DNA of 64,000 nt from the NCBI GenBank assembly GCA_946886855.1, contig CAMPJJ010000019.1, forward strand, positions 1-64,000, given 5' to 3'. The translations under genes and the position numbers were made by a program. Shown here piece after piece: positions 47,984 to 59,962 of this stretch (position 1 is its first letter; every line of letters starts with the position of its first letter). The notes under the pieces were generated by a model. The model had not been told where the DNA came from. It did not search any database and saw nothing but the letters and a program-made list of their open reading frames with translations. This DNA comes from an uncultured Roseateles sp. GTDB taxonomy: Bacteria > Pseudomonadota > Gammaproteobacteria > Burkholderiales > Burkholderiaceae.

Positions 47984-50718
47984 GGCGCGGCCCCTTCCCA
48001 GTCGTCGCGGCGGCACAGGCCGCGCATCTCGCAGTAGGCGCAGGCGACGCCCTCGCCCAAGGCCGGCAGCGGATCGCCGGCGTGGATCGCCAGCAGGTCC
48101 CGGCGCAAGCCGTCCAGCATCACGGCCGCCGTTTCCTGCACGTGTTCATGCTCGATCTCCGCGATGCCCTTGGCATCGTCCAGGGCCAGGTATTGCGCAC
48201 GCAGCGGGCTGGCGGACTGCGCAGGTCGCTGGCCCTCACCCCTGCCCTCTCCCGCGAGCGGGAGAGGGAGTTCGGAACCCATGAGCACGGCGTAGACGGC
48301 GAGTTGGGTGTCCTCGAGCGGACTCGCGACCTTGTCCTTCAGGCCTTTGAGGCTGCCGGTCTTGTAGTCGATGAGCAGTTGTCCATCGGGGGCGTCGTCG
48401 ATCCGGTCGATGCGGCCGAGCAGCGCGAGTTCCGCGAGCGCGGGCTCGATCTGCGCCCAGGGATGCACGCGGCGATCGACCTCGCCGCGCTCGAAGCGCT
48501 GGCCCTCGGCCTCGCGCTGCGCGAGCCAGCCGAGGTAGGCCGGCACGAAGCGCGCGAAGCTCGCGGAGTACGGCAGGAACTCGGCAGGCGCCAGGCCGAG
48601 CTCGCGCATCTGGTCCTGCGCGGCGCGCTGCAGGCGCGCTTCGTCGTCCAGATGCGGATCCGCGTCCGCCCCACGTCCGGTGTGGAACTGGTGCAGCACC
48701 GCATGCAGCCAGGTGCCGTAGTCGCGCTTGTCGGCCTGCACATCGAGCTCGCCGGCCTCGCGCAATCCCAGCAGCACCCGGCCGAAGAACTGGTACGGGC
48801 ACTGGCGCAGCGACTCGACGGCGCTCGCGCTGAGCGCCGAAGGGAGCCGCCCTTCGGCCTGCGCGGCGGCACGACCGGCGTGCGCCGTCGGCACGGTCGC
48901 GTCGAGGCGCGGATCGTGCCAGTGCGGCAGCACCTGGCCAACCGCCTGCAGCGCGAGATCGAGCCGGTCCAGCAGCGGACTCGGCGCGAGCGGCTCGCTG
49001 CCGAGATGCCCGCGGCGCAGCAGCGTCACCGCCGGCGCGCGCAGCAGCTGCGCGAACTGCCAGGCCAGGGCCTGGCGCTTGGCCTCGATGGTCGGCAGGC
49101 CGAGCTCGCGCGCGAACGTGTCGCCGATCAGCACCGGCCCCGGCGGCACCGGCCCCAGCGTCGCGGCATCCGCGCCCGGCAGCACGATCGCGCCGAACGG
49201 ACGCAGCATCGTCCGCGCCAGCGGTGTGATCATGATCTGCAGGCCGCCTTCCAGCGGTGGCTTGTATTCGCCAGCCTCGAGGGTCTGCGACACCCAGTCG
49301 ACGAATTCGGACGCCGTCAGCTGCGCGCCCCGCAGGACCGCTTCGTGGCCGGACCCCGGCCACGGCGTCTTGCTGAGCCACAGCGCCTCCAGCACCTGCG
49401 GGCCGCCCGCGGGCTGGCGCTTGAGCTGCTCGTCCGCGCCGAGCTGCTGCAGCGTCTGGCCGAGCGCGGCGATCCACGCGTCCAGCGCCTGGGCGCCACG
49501 CGGCTGCAGCGGCGTCAGCGCCTCGCGCGCCCCCTCCCAGAGCCGTTCGCCGCCCGGCGGCAGGCGATCGGCGCGCACCGCCTGCGGCGAGGACCAGCCG
49601 CGCTTGCGGCAATGCGCCTCGAGCGCGCCCAGCGCGCCGCTGCCGCCGCGTTCCCGCAGCGACGCGGCCAGCGGCGTCTTCAGCCAGGCGAGCCAATCGT
49701 CGACCGTGGCATCGTGGCGCGCGGCGCGCAGCATCGCCATCAGTTGCGCGGCCGGCGCGGTCGTGGCCAGGGTCCAGCCGGTCTCGTCCTGGATGCCCAG
49801 ACCCTGGCGCTCCAGCAGCGCCCGCACCCGCCGCAGCAGCACACGGTCCTGGGCGATCAGCGCGACCGGCGCGCGGCCCGCCTGCAGGTGGTCCAGCACC
49901 GAGGCGGCGCTGCATTGCGCCAGGTCCTCGAAGTCGTCGCACACGGCCTGCTCGATGCGCCCGACCGGTGCGCCGCCGTCGAACGCGGCATCCAGCGGCA
50001 GGTCGGCATTCAGGCGCAGGCACGGCACGCCGGCGGCCTCCGCGCTCGCCAGCAAGGCGTCGGCGAGCGGATCCGGTCCGCCACATTGCAGGTGCAGCCA
50101 GGCGCTCGGGCGCAAGGCGAAGAGCGCATCGGTGGCCGGCGCGCGCGGGTCGGCCGCCGCCCATTCGAGCGCCACCGCCAGCAGCGCGCGCTCCAGGTGG
50201 CCTACGCCGCTCTGCAGCGCCAGCGCCTGCCGGCCCTGCGCCCAGAAGGCGTCGCGATGCGCCGGATCGCGCAGCGCGGCGGCGCGCGCCAGCGCATGCG
50301 CGGCCTCGACAAGCCGCTGCACCGCGGCGTCATGGGCGCGCGGGTCTTCCTTGCGCAGGGCCTCCGCCCAACTCTGGCCGCGCATCAGCGCGCGCGCGGC
50401 CAGCGCGTCGATCGCCGCGTCGCCGGTCAGTTGCTCCGCCTGCGGCAGCGCGCTGGGTCCCAGCGCCGACGCCAGGCTGTGCGTCGTCTCGATGCGCGGT
50501 TGCCAGCGCGAGAGCTTCATCCAGGCGCGCCGCGCCGGTGCCAGGTGTTGCGCGAAAGGCAGCAGCAGCACCGCGTCGCGTGCCGCGAGTCCGTGAACCT
50601 CCAGCCATCCGGCCGCGCGACGCGCGACGCCGTCCCAGATGGCGGCACTGGTGTGGGCCGGCAGCAACGGAAAGTCGACCGGCGACCGCGCAGCGTCGAC
50701 CGGCGGCGGGGGCGTCAT
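47980..50718 (-). CDS. PD-(D/E)XK nuclease family protein, AddB-like
   Basis: The protein has a degenerate helicase fold and a C-terminal nuclease domain with [21 protein letters not shown] and [12 protein letters not shown] (the DxK residues), followed by an iron-sulfur Cys cluster ([10 protein letters not shown] plus the earlier QCPY). This fits AddB-type subunits of RecBCD-like enzymes. A REP-like palindrome is inserted in frame between the nuclease motifs and the last Cys cluster, encoding [13 protein letters not shown]. The start is uncertain: I took ATG 50718, since upstream in-frame starts (TTG 50901, ATG 50880) add Ala/Thr-rich sequence. It lies upstream of the AddA-like gene. Confidence 0.88.
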   Translation of the reverse strand: MTPPPPVDAARSPVDFPLLPAHTSAAIWDGVARRAAGWLEVHGLAARDAVLLLPFAQHLAPARRAWMKLSRWQPRIETTHSLASALGPSALPQAEQLTGDAAIDALAARALMRGQSWAEALRKEDPRAHDAAVQRLVEAAHALARAAALRDPAHRDAFWAQGRQALALQSGVGHLERALLAVALEWAAADPRAPATDALFALRPSAWLHLQCGGPDPLADALLASAEAAGVPCLRLNADLPLDAAFDGGAPVGRIEQAVCDDFEDLAQCSAASVLDHLQAGRAPVALIAQDRVLLRRVRALLERQGLGIQDETGWTLATTAPAAQLMAMLRAARHDATVDDWLAWLKTPLAASLRERGGSGALGALEAHCRKRGWSSPQAVRADRLPPGGERLWEGAREALTPLQPRGAQALDAWIAALGQTLQQLGADEQLKRQPAGGPQVLEALWLSKTPWPGSGHEAVLRGAQLTASEFVDWVSQTLEAGEYKPPLEGGLQIMITPLARTMLRPFGAIVLPGADAATLGPVPPGPVLIGDTFARELGLPTIEAKRQALAWQFAQLLRAPAVTLLRRGHLGSEPLAPSPLLDRLDLALQAVGQVLPHWHDPRLDATVPTAHAGRAAAQAEGRLPSALSASAVESLRQCPYQFFGRVLLGLREAGELDVQADKRDYGTWLHAVLHQFHTGRGADADPHLDDEARLQRAAQDQMRELGLAPAEFLPYSASFARFVPAYLGWLAQREAEGQRFERGEVDRRVHPWAQIEPALAELALLGRIDRIDDAPDGQLLIDYKTGSLKGLKDKVASPLEDTQLAVYAVLMGSELPLPLAGEGRGEGQRPAQSASPLRAQYLALDDAKGIAEIEHEHVQETAAVMLDGLRRDLLAIHAGDPLPALGEGVACAYCEMRGLCRRDDWEGAAP
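48245..48268. repeat. REP-like palindrome, copy 3, inside addB-like gene
   Basis: CCCTCTCCCGC-GA-GCGGGAGAGGG has an 11-bp stem. It is inserted in frame in the AddB-like gene and shares flanking CCCTCACCCC and GGAG-TTCGG with copy 1. The encoded peptide [13 protein letters not shown] is typical of this class of element read on this strand. Confidence 0.85.
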
Positions 50719-51096
50719 CAAGGGCGGCGGCGTGATCGGCAAGGCGGTGGTGCAGGCGGTGGCAGTGAGGGGGAAGACAGAGGCGGCGGCCGTTGCAGCC
50801 GCCGTTCCAGCGGCGGTTCCAGGGGCAGCTCCAGTGGCAATGAGGGCGCCCGCGCTGGCGGGCCCGAAGATTCCGCGCATCGCGACGATAGCGAAATCCA
50901 AGGCCTCCGCCCCTTGAGATGCGGACGGCGTGCCGTCATGTCCAGGGAGCGCCTACTCGGGCCGAGGTTTCCGGGCTTGTGTGAGAATCGTCGCACCCTG
51001 CAACCCTGTGGCCCCCGAGGCGGCACACATTGTCGCCCGGCTGGCCGCCCGTCCGTGGCATCCGCCCGGCAGGGACATCACGCAAGGACCATCTCC

Positions 51097-51426
51097 ATGA
51101 GCAGCGAACAGATCAAACACATCTCCGACGCCTCGTTCGACAGCGACGTCATCCAGTCCGACAAACCCGTGCTGGTCGACTACTGGGCCGAGTGGTGCGG
51201 CCCTTGCAAGATGATCGCCCCCATCCTGGACGAAGTCGCCAAGGACTACGGCGACCGCCTGCAGATCGCCAAGCTGAACGTCGACGACAACCGCGAAGTG
51301 CCGGCCAAGTTCGGCATCCGCGGCATCCCGACCCTGATGCTGTTCAAGGACGGCCAGCTCGCCGCGACCAAGGTCGGCGCGTTGTCCAAGGCCCAGTTGA
51401 CGTCCTTCCTGGACGCCAACCTATAA
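51097..51426 (+). CDS. trxA: Thioredoxin
   Basis: The 109-residue protein has the redox motif WCGPC (Cys34 and Cys37) in [15 protein letters not shown] and the conserved cis-Pro (GIPTLMLF). It reduces protein disulfides in the cytoplasm. An AAGGA sequence lies about 9 bases before the ATG. It is followed by rho, a common gene order in betaproteobacteria. Confidence 0.97.
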   Translation: MSSEQIKHISDASFDSDVIQSDKPVLVDYWAEWCGPCKMIAPILDEVAKDYGDRLQIAKLNVDDNREVPAKFGIRGIPTLMLFKDGQLAATKVGALSKAQLTSFLDANL

Positions 51427-51663
51427 TGATTCCATTCGCCGGGGTCCAAGCGACCCTGGCGAACCACTTGCCACCACGCCCTCCCGGGCTCAAGGACGTC
51501 ATTCAGGCGTCGTCGATCTTCCGGGTGAGCGCGTGGACTCGGCGCCCAAGTCTCCACGCTTTCCTCAAGTCCGCAGCAACGCGGATGCGCGTCCCTTGGG
51601 CTCGCCGTTGTTTGTGTCTCTGGCCTTGGCAGGCTCTGGACGACAGACCGGGTCAACCCCCCC

Positions 51664-52926
<1,263 letters not shown>

Positions 52927-52960
52927 TCCAGCCTTCTCTACGCGTCACGCTGGACTTCAA

Positions 52961-52990
52961 AGAAGCCGCCTCTGGGCGGCTTCTCTCATT
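52961..52990 (+). terminator. Intrinsic terminator after rho
   Basis: GAAGCCGCC-TCTG-GGCGGCTTC forms a nine-base-pair stem (52962-52983) followed by TCTCATTTC. The T-run is imperfect. The rpmE2 promoter (possible -10 TATACT at 52996-53001) follows immediately. Confidence 0.7.
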
Positions 52991-53075
52991 TCAGCTATAC
53001 TCCGCGTTTTTCCGCTGTCGACAAGTGCGCTGCAAGGGGCAGTGTGGCTGGCGGCACTGCAGCGAGGATTTTCAA

Positions 53076-53339
53076 ATGGCCAAAGAAGGCATTCACCCCA
53101 ACTATCGCGACGTGGTCTTCGTTGACCAGTCCAATGGTTCCCAATTCGTGATCCGCTCGACGGTGCAGACGAAGGAATCGATCAAGCTGGACGACGGCCG
53201 CGAACTGCCGCTGGTCAAGCTGGAAACCTCCAGCGAATCCCACCCGTTCTACACGGGCACGCAGAAGAGCGTCGACAGCCTCGGCGGTCGCGTCGAGAAG
53301 TTCCGCAACAAGTTTGCGAACCTGCGCAAGAAGGCCTGA
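53076..53339 (+). CDS. rpmE2: Ribosomal protein bL31 type B
   Basis: The 87-residue protein begins [20 protein letters not shown] and lacks the CxxC zinc ribbon of the classical bL31, so it is the zinc-independent type B form. In many bacteria this form is made when zinc is limiting. No Zur-type palindrome was apparent upstream. It has its own terminator at 53380. Confidence 0.95.
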   Translation: MAKEGIHPNYRDVVFVDQSNGSQFVIRSTVQTKESIKLDDGRELPLVKLETSSESHPFYTGTQKSVDSLGGRVEKFRNKFANLRKKA

Positions 53340-53379
53340 ACGGCCCTCCCCGACCGGATCTGATCCGGTCCCGGCAAAG

Positions 53380-53407
53380 AAGGCAGCCTCCTCGGCTGCC
53401 TTTTTTC
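53380..53407 (+). terminator. Intrinsic terminator after rpmE2
   Basis: AAGGCAGCC-TCCTC-GGCTGCCTT is a nine-base-pair stem followed by TTTTC. A second hairpin, GACCGGATC-T-GATCCGGTC, lies just upstream at 53351-53369. Confidence 0.88.
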
Positions 53408-53561
53408 ATGGCGCGTCCGGTGGCGCCCGCGCGAACCCTTCGCCCTCGGTGCCACCCCTTCGTCCCCCTTTACCGTGCACTGTCAGGAGACTCGTCCTGG
53501 ACCCGGCGAAGCTGCGGCATGATGCGCACCGGCATCCACAAAGACAACGAGACAGACGCGC

Positions 53562-55211
53562 ATGAATCTGCCCACCCCGGCCGTCGTGGCCGAGCGAAGC
53601 ACGCACCCGATCCCGCGCTGGGCCCTGCTGCTGCTGTGCGCGGCCTATGTGCTGCCCGGCCTGTTCGGCCGCGACCCCTGGCGCAATGCCGACCTCACCG
53701 CCTTCGGCTTCATCGCCAGCATCGCGCAGGGCCACGCTCCGTGGCTGCAGCCCGCGATCGCAGGCCTGCCGGCGGACGGCGGCCTGCTGCCGTACTGGGT
53801 CGGCGCGCTCGGCGTCAAGCTGCTTCCCTTCCTCGATCCCTCCGTCGCCGCGCGCATTCCCTTCGGACTGATGCTGGCGGCCGTGTTGGCGCTGGCCTGG
53901 TACAGCTGCCTGCACCTGGCGCGCACCGAGGCCGCGCAGCCGGTCGCCTTCGCCTTCGGCGGCGAGGCGCACGCGGTCGACTACGCCCGCGCCATGGCCG
54001 ACGGCTGCCTGCTCGCGCTGATCGCCAGCCTCGGGCTGCTGCGCCTGGGCCATGAGATCACGCCGGAGATCCTCCAGCTGCTCGGCATCACGCTGTTCGT
54101 CTACAGCCTCGCGGCGCTGCCGTTCCGTGCCTGGAAGGCCCGCACGGCGATGCTGATCGCGCTGCCGGTGCTCGCCACCAGCGGCGCGCCTGCCGTCGCG
54201 CTCGCGCTGGCCATCGGCGCGCTGTGGCTCTGCTTCCGCTCGACCTACGAGGACGCGCGCAAGTTCCTGCCCTGGATCCTGGCCGCGATGGTCCTGGCCG
54301 CTCTGGTGGCCTGGCCGATGCACGGCTGGGCCTGGCGCGTGAAGGCCAGCGAACGCAGCGTGCTGGACTGGTTGCGGCTGCTGGGCTGGTTCTGCTGGCC
54401 GGTGTGGCCGCTGGCAGCCTGGTCGCTGTGGCGCTGGCGTTCGCACCTGATGCGCCGGCACCTGTCGGTGCCGCTGCTGGCCTCGCTGGTGCCCCTGCTG
54501 ACCAGCCTGCTGATGGGGGCCGACGACCGCGCCATGCTGCTCGCGCTGCCGCCGCTGGCGGTGCTGGCGAGCTTCGCGCTGCCGACGTTCCAGCGCAGCG
54601 CCAGCGCCCTGCTCGACTGGTTCTCGGTCTTCTTCTTCACCGTCGGGGCGATCTTCCTGTGGCTGTACTACATGGCGCTGCAGCTCGGCTGGCCGGCCAA
54701 GCTGCTGGCCAATGTCCGCAAGCTGGCGCAGGGGTACGAACCGCAATTCAGCCTGCTGACCTTCGTGGTCGCCGTGCTGGGCACGCTGGCCTGGCTCTGG
54801 CTGGTGCGGTGGCGCACCGCGCGCCACCGCCATGCGCTCTGGAAGAGCCTCGCCCTGCCGGCGGGCGGCGTGGCGCTGGCCTGGTTGCTGGCGATGACGC
54901 TGGGATTGCACACGCTGAACTACGCGCGCAGCAACCTGCCGCTGATCGACCGCATCGCGGCGCACCTGCCGGCGAATGTCGACTGCATCGCCGCGCCGGG
55001 CCTGCCGATGCATGCCCTGGCGGCCTTCGAGTTCCAAGGCCACTGGAAGGTCGACGCGACCCAGGACCTGGACAGCACGAGCTGCCCCTTCGCGATCACG
55101 GTGCAGGCCGAGAGCACGCCGATGCCGCCGAGCGGCTGGCGCGTGCTGGGCGTGGTCCGTCGACCGACGGACCGATCCGGCACTTATCTTGTCATGCAGA
55201 AGGATCGTTGA
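53562..55211 (+). CDS. Membrane glycosyltransferase, ArnT/PMT-like (GT-C fold)
   Basis: The 549-residue protein has about 11 hydrophobic helices and an early Asp in the first external loop (FGRDPWRNADLTAFGF), the pattern of GT39/ArnT-like GT-C enzymes using lipid-linked sugars. A periplasmic C-terminal domain holds Cys residues (NVDCIAAPGLPMHALAAFEF, STSCPF). The acceptor is unknown; it might modify lipid A, a surface polysaccharide or proteins. It has no obvious operon partner and is convergent with phoR. Confidence 0.8.
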   Translation: MNLPTPAVVAERSTHPIPRWALLLLCAAYVLPGLFGRDPWRNADLTAFGFIASIAQGHAPWLQPAIAGLPADGGLLPYWVGALGVKLLPFLDPSVAARIPFGLMLAAVLALAWYSCLHLARTEAAQPVAFAFGGEAHAVDYARAMADGCLLALIASLGLLRLGHEITPEILQLLGITLFVYSLAALPFRAWKARTAMLIALPVLATSGAPAVALALAIGALWLCFRSTYEDARKFLPWILAAMVLAALVAWPMHGWAWRVKASERSVLDWLRLLGWFCWPVWPLAAWSLWRWRSHLMRRHLSVPLLASLVPLLTSLLMGADDRAMLLALPPLAVLASFALPTFQRSASALLDWFSVFFFTVGAIFLWLYYMALQLGWPAKLLANVRKLAQGYEPQFSLLTFVVAVLGTLAWLWLVRWRTARHRHALWKSLALPAGGVALAWLLAMTLGLHTLNYARSNLPLIDRIAAHLPANVDCIAAPGLPMHALAAFEFQGHWKVDATQDLDSTSCPFAITVQAESTPMPPSGWRVLGVVRRPTDRSGTYLVMQKDR

Positions 55212-55346
55212 TCCGAGACGCCAAGAAGTCCTCGATCCCGGACCGGGAAAGTCCTCGGTCGTTCAGGGACGGGGATGCTTGGGGTTTTGCCGCTTGCCGG
55301 CAAGGCCCCATGCATCCGCGGCCCAGCGCGCTGATCGCCGAAGGAC

Positions 55347-56726
55347 TCAGAGCTCGGCACGTCCCGCCAGCAAAGCCGGCGCCGCTTCATCGCCCATCGC
55401 CGTCGCATCGACCAGACGCACCCGGGCGGCGGGGAACAGCAGCCTGAACCTGGAGCCCTTCCCGGGCTCGCTCTCGATGCGCAGCTCGCCGCCATGGCGT
55501 TGGACGACGTGCTTGACGATCGACAGTCCCAGGCCGGTGCCGCCGGTGTCGCGCGAGCGGCTGCCGTCGACGCGATAGAAGCGCTCCGTGAGGCGTGGCA
55601 GGTGCTCGCGCGCGATCCCCGGCCCGTTGTCGATCACCGCGATCTCGCCGCCGTTGTCCGGCAGCCAGCGCCACTGCAACTCGATGCGGCCGCCTTCCGG
55701 CGTGTAGCGCACCGCATTGCTCACCAGGTTGGCGATCGAACTGAGGATCTCCGTCTCGATGCCCGCCAGCTCCACGCCGGTCTGGCGCTCACAGACGAGT
55801 TCATGCCGCCCGTTCGACAAGGCCTGCGCGTCCGCGCCGATGCGTTGCAGCAGCGGGTCCAGCGAGATCCAGTGATCCGCCGCAGGTCGCGGGCTGCCTT
55901 CGAGTTGCGCCAGCGTCAGCAGGTCGCCGACCAGCGTCTGCATGCGTGTCGTCTGCTGCTGCATCAGGTGCAGCACCCGCTTGCGTTCCGCTTCGGTCAG
56001 CTGCAGGCTGGCCATTGTCTCGATGAAGCCCGCCAGCACCGTCAGCGGCGTGCGGATCTCATGCGAGACGTTGGCGACGAAGTCGCGCCGCATCGCCTCG
56101 TTGCGCTCGCGGTCGGTGACATCCAAGGACAGCACCAGCTTGCGCGACTCCCCGCCCACGCCGTAATCGCGCACCAGCACCTGCAGCGTCGATTTCGCGC
56201 GGGTGTTGGTCAGCGTCAGCGGCTGCTGGAAGTTGCCGTTCTGCAGATAGGAGACGAACGCCGGATAACGGACCAGGTTGGTGATGCGCTGCAGCTTGTC
56301 GCGTTGTGGATCCAGCGAGAAATGATCGCCCGCGACCACGTTGCACCACTGGATGTGGTCCTGCCCGTCGAGCAGGATCACCCCGTTGGGCGAGGCCTCG
56401 ATCGCCAGCAGGAACTGCTCGAGCTGCTGGCGCTCGCGCTCGTAGCGGCGCTCGCGGTCGCGCAGGCCGCGCTCGACGCGGTAGGCCATCTCGCCCCACA
56501 GGCCGCCGACGCGCGGTGCATCGTCCTTCTGCTCGCCGCGCAGCCAGGTCACGAGCCGGTGCGCCCGGGCCGCGTCCCACACCGCCATCAGGACGACCGC
56601 CGACGCCGCGGCCAGCGCCGCCGCCAGATGCGGCATCCCCGTCCATTCGCCCAGCCAGTACCCCAAGCCGCCCGCGACGCCGGTGCCCAGCACCAGCATC
56701 AGGACGCGAGACAACATCCATGCCAT
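55347..56726 (-). CDS. phoR: PhoR phosphate regulon sensor kinase
   Basis: PhoR phosphorylates PhoB when phosphate is scarce. It has two N-terminal membrane helices (residues about 5-50), a PAS domain (AIEASPNGVILLDGQDHIQW), phosphoacceptor His222 in NVSHEIRTPLTVL, the N-box NLVSNAVRYTPEGG and G-box VIDNGPGIAREH. The length of 459 is normal. It follows phoB by 10 bp. Its C-terminal tail (ALLAGRAEL) is not conserved. Confidence 0.96.
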   Translation of the reverse strand: MAWMLSRVLMLVLGTGVAGGLGYWLGEWTGMPHLAAALAAASAVVLMAVWDAARAHRLVTWLRGEQKDDAPRVGGLWGEMAYRVERGLRDRERRYERERQQLEQFLLAIEASPNGVILLDGQDHIQWCNVVAGDHFSLDPQRDKLQRITNLVRYPAFVSYLQNGNFQQPLTLTNTRAKSTLQVLVRDYGVGGESRKLVLSLDVTDRERNEAMRRDFVANVSHEIRTPLTVLAGFIETMASLQLTEAERKRVLHLMQQQTTRMQTLVGDLLTLAQLEGSPRPAADHWISLDPLLQRIGADAQALSNGRHELVCERQTGVELAGIETEILSSIANLVSNAVRYTPEGGRIELQWRWLPDNGGEIAVIDNGPGIAREHLPRLTERFYRVDGSRSRDTGGTGLGLSIVKHVVQRHGGELRIESEPGKGSRFRLLFPAARVRLVDATAMGDEAAPALLAGRAEL

Positions 56727-56736
56727 GGATGCGTCC

Positions 56737-57438
56737 TCAGGCCGACAGGGCGCTGCTCTGCTGGGTCAGCCGGTAGCCGGCGCCACGGACCGTTTCGATC
56801 ATGCGGGCGCAGCTGACCTTCTCGAGCGCCTCGCGCAGGCGCTTGACGTGGACGTCCACGGTGCGTTCCTCGATGAACACGTGGTCGCCCCAGACGCGGT
56901 CCAGCAGCTGCGAGCGGCTGTGCACGCGCTCCGGGTGCGTCATGAAGAAGTGCAGCAGGCGGAACTCGGTCGGGCCGAGCTTCACCTCGACGCCCTCGCG
57001 GCTGACGCGACGCGTGCCCGGATCGAGCACCAGGCCGCCGACCTCGACGGCCGTGTCCAGCGCCTCGGGCGCCTTGCGGCGCAGCACCGCGCGGATGCGC
57101 GCCAGCAGCTCGTTGGTCGAGAACGGCTTGGTCAGATAGTCGTCAGCACCGGCGTCCAGTCCGGACACCTTGTCGACCTCTTCGGCGCGCGCGGTCAGCA
57201 GGATGATGGGCAGCTCGCGGGTGCGGGCGGCACCGCGCCACTGGCGCGCCAGCGCCAGACCGGTCTGACCCGGCAACATCCAGTCGAGCACGACCAGATC
57301 AGGCAGCACGCGATCCACTTCCAGCTGCGCCTGCTCGGCGTTGCCGGCCAGCGTCACCTCGTAACCGGCGTGACGCAGGTTGATGGAGATCAGCTCGGCG
57401 ATGGCGGATTCGTCCTCGACGACCAGGATGCGACTCAT
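56737..57438 (-). CDS. phoB: PhoB phosphate regulon response regulator
   Basis: PhoB binds Pho boxes and activates phosphate-starvation genes. The receiver domain has phospho-acceptor Asp52 in VVLDWMLPG and the conserved Lys in LTKPFST. The winged-helix domain ends with RTVDVHVKRLREAL and GAGYRLTQ. The 77 bp before it separates it from phoU. Two candidate Pho-box arrays for it lie near pstS. Confidence 0.97.
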   Translation of the reverse strand: MSRILVVEDESAIAELISINLRHAGYEVTLAGNAEQAQLEVDRVLPDLVVLDWMLPGQTGLALARQWRGAARTRELPIILLTARAEEVDKVSGLDAGADDYLTKPFSTNELLARIRAVLRRKAPEALDTAVEVGGLVLDPGTRRVSREGVEVKLGPTEFRLLHFFMTHPERVHSRSQLLDRVWGDHVFIEERTVDVHVKRLREALEKVSCARMIETVRGAGYRLTQQSSALSA

Positions 57439-57515
57439 GCGGGGTAACTCCTCTTATTGGGTCCCGCCGGGACGCCCGTGGCGGGCGGGCCGGACGGGTG
57501 ATCGCTCGTCGGTGC

Positions 57516-58223
57516 TCAGCGCACCATGTTCTCGACGGCGTCCGGCGTGTTGTGGCGGACGTCGGTGCCCTTGACCACGTAGATGATGACTTCGGCGAGA
57601 TTCTTGGCGTGGTCCCCGACGCGCTCGATCGCCTTGGCGACGAACACGAGGTCGATCGACGACGAGATGGTGCGCGGGTCTTCCATCATGTAGGTGATGA
57701 GCTTGCGCATCAGGCCGTCGAATTCCTTGTCGATCTGGTCGTCCGCCTTCAGCACTTCCAGCGCGCGGTCGACGTCCAGGCGCGCGAACGCGTCCAGCGC
57801 CTTGCGCAGCTGCGCCGTGGCCAGCTCGGCCTCGTACGACAGGTCCGACATCGGCAGCCGCAACCGGCTCGACACGCCGGTGTTGATCAGGCGCTGCACG
57901 GTGCGGGCGATGCGGGCCGCCTCGTCGCCGACGCGCTCGAGGTTGGCGATGGTCTTGGACACGGCGATCAGCAGGCGCAGGTCGCGCGCGGTCGGCTGGC
58001 GGCGGGCGATGATCGTCGACAGGTCGCGATCGATCTCGATCTCCATCGTGTTGACGATCTCTTCCTGCTTGAGCACGTGGCTGGCGATGTCGCCGCTGAA
58101 GCTGCCCAGCGCCTCGACGGCCTGCGCCACCTGGGATTCGACCAGGCCGCCCATTTCGAGCACGCGCGTGGAGATGCCGCTCAGCTCGGCGTCGAATTGG
58201 GTAGAGAGATGCTTGTCGGTCAT
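57516..58223 (-). CDS. phoU: PhoU phosphate signalling modulator
   Basis: PhoU couples the Pst transporter to PhoR so that signalling is off when phosphate is plentiful. The 235-residue helical protein has two PhoU repeats with acidic metal-binding motifs (RVGDEAARIARTVQ, RVGDHAKNLAEVIIY). It lies 19 bp after pstB and is in the same operon. Confidence 0.96.
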   Translation of the reverse strand: MTDKHLSTQFDAELSGISTRVLEMGGLVESQVAQAVEALGSFSGDIASHVLKQEEIVNTMEIEIDRDLSTIIARRQPTARDLRLLIAVSKTIANLERVGDEAARIARTVQRLINTGVSSRLRLPMSDLSYEAELATAQLRKALDAFARLDVDRALEVLKADDQIDKEFDGLMRKLITYMMEDPRTISSSIDLVFVAKAIERVGDHAKNLAEVIIYVVKGTDVRHNTPDAVENMVR

Positions 58224-58242
58224 GGTGTGTGCTCCCTGTTGA

Positions 58243-59028
58243 TCAGCCGAAACGACCCGTGATGTAGTCTTCGGTGTCCTTGCGCTTGGGCTTCATGAAG
58301 AGCTCCGCGGTCGGTCCGAATTCGATCAGGTCGCCCAGGTACATGTAGGCGGTGTAGTCGGAGCAGCGCGCCGCCTGCTGCATGTTGTGGGTCACGATCG
58401 CGACGGTGTAGTCGTGCTTGAGCTCGTGGATGAGCTCCTCGATCTTGCCGGTCGAGATCGGGTCCAGCGCCGAGCATGGCTCGTCCAGCAGCAGGACTTC
58501 CGGCTTGATGGCGATGCCGCGCGCGATGCACAGGCGCTGCTGCTGGCCGCCCGACAGGCCCGAACCGCTCTGGTTGAGCTTGTCCTTGACCTCGTTCCAC
58601 AGCGCGGCCTTCTTCAGCGCCCATTCGACGCGTTCGTCCATCTCGACGCGCGACAGCGTCTCGAACAGGCGCACGCCGAAGGCGATGTTGTCGTAGATCG
58701 ACATCGGGAACGGCGTCGGCTTCTGGAACACCATGCCGACCTTGGCGCGGATCAGCGAGACGTCTTCCTTGCTGGTGAGGATGTCCTCGCCGTCCAGCAG
58801 GATCTGGCCTTCGGCCCGCTGCTCGGGGTAGAGCTGGAACATGCGGTTCAGCGTGCGCAGCAGCGTGGACTTGCCGCAACCCGACGGGCCGATGAAGGCC
58901 GTCACCTTGTTCTCGGGGATGTCCAGGTTGATGTTCTTCAGCGCGTGGAAGCTGCCGTAGTAGAAGTTCAGGTTCTTCACCGAGAGCTTCGCCTTCTCGG
59001 TCACCGGCATGTCGACTTTGACGTCCAT
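58243..59028 (-). CDS. pstB: PstB phosphate ABC transporter ATPase
   Basis: PstB powers high-affinity phosphate import. It has Walker [13 protein letters not shown], the ABC signature [13 protein letters not shown] and Walker [14 protein letters not shown]. The start is ATG 59028 ([12 protein letters not shown]); upstream in-frame codons fall in the gap after pstA. It is 261 residues long, as expected. Confidence 0.97.
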   Translation of the reverse strand: MDVKVDMPVTEKAKLSVKNLNFYYGSFHALKNINLDIPENKVTAFIGPSGCGKSTLLRTLNRMFQLYPEQRAEGQILLDGEDILTSKEDVSLIRAKVGMVFQKPTPFPMSIYDNIAFGVRLFETLSRVEMDERVEWALKKAALWNEVKDKLNQSGSGLSGGQQQRLCIARGIAIKPEVLLLDEPCSALDPISTGKIEELIHELKHDYTVAIVTHNMQQAARCSDYTAYMYLGDLIEFGPTAELFMKPKRKDTEDYITGRFG

Positions 59029-59101
59029 GTTGTTTCTCGATTCGTTGGATTCGTGGATCGTGAGTCGCCGGGGCCCTCGGCCCCCGGCGCGGCTCAACCG
59101 G

Positions 59102-59962
59102 TCAATGCTTTTCCTTGAACAGCACACGCGCCAGGATGTTCAGCACCAGCACGCCGATCGTGATGATGAAGACCCCCGCCCAGGCCAGTTTCTGCCAGTT
59201 CTCGTAGGGACTCATCGCGAACTTGAAGATGGTCACCGGCAGGCTCGCCATCGGGCTGCCCAGGGAGCTGGTCCAGAACTGGTTGGACAGCGCGGTGAAC
59301 AGCAGCGGCGCGGTTTCGCCGGAGATCCGGGCCAGGGCCAGCAGCACGCCGGTGATCACGCCGGCGCGGGCCGACTTCAGCGTGACGGTCATGATGACCT
59401 TCCACTTCGGCGTGCCCAGCGCGTAGGCCGCTTCGCGCAGCGCGTTGGGGATCAGGCTGAGCATGTTCTCCGTCGTGCGGATCACCACCGGGATCACGAT
59501 CAGCGCCAGCGCCAGGATGCCGGCCAGCGCCGAGAACGACTTCATGCGCGTGACGACGACCGTGTAGATGAACAGGCCCACGACGATGGACGGCGCCGAC
59601 AGCAGGATGTCGTTGATGAAGCGCACGACGGCGCCGAGCCAGGTCTTCTGGCCGTATTCGGCCAGGTAGACGCCGGCCAGCACGCCGATCGGCGTGCCGA
59701 TGCAGGTCGCCAGGCCCACCATCACCAGCGAGCCGTAGATCGCGTTGGCCAGGCCGCCGTCCTCGGACATCGGCGCGGGCGTCATCTGGGTGAAGGTCGC
59801 GATCGTCAGGCCGCCGACGCCCTGGATCAGCGTCTCCAGCAGGATCCAGATCAGCCAGACCAGCCCGAAGGCCATGGCGGCCAGGGACAGCGACAGCGCG
59901 ATCGTGTTGATGCGCCGGCGCTTCTTGTACATCGCCAGGCGCTTGGCGTCGGTGGCGCTCAT
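59102..59962 (-). CDS. pstA: PstA phosphate permease subunit
   Basis: PstA is one of the two membrane subunits of the phosphate importer. The 286-residue protein has six hydrophobic helices and the cytoplasmic EAA-type loop [20 protein letters not shown]. Its ATG overlaps the pstC stop by four bases. Confidence 0.96.
   Translation of the reverse strand: MSATDAKRLAMYKKRRRINTIALSLSLAAMAFGLVWLIWILLETLIQGVGGLTIATFTQMTPAPMSEDGGLANAIYGSLVMVGLATCIGTPIGVLAGVYLAEYGQKTWLGAVVRFINDILLSAPSIVVGLFIYTVVVTRMKSFSALAGILALALIVIPVVIRTTENMLSLIPNALREAAYALGTPKWKVIMTVTLKSARAGVITGVLLALARISGETAPLLFTALSNQFWTSSLGSPMASLPVTIFKFAMSPYENWQKLAWAGVFIITIGVLVLNILARVLFKEKH

Noticed and set aside
48082..51426. Plus-strand open frame of 1114 codons running into trxA
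   Set aside because: It is antisense to the AddB-like gene. Only its last 109 codons, which are trxA, show family motifs.
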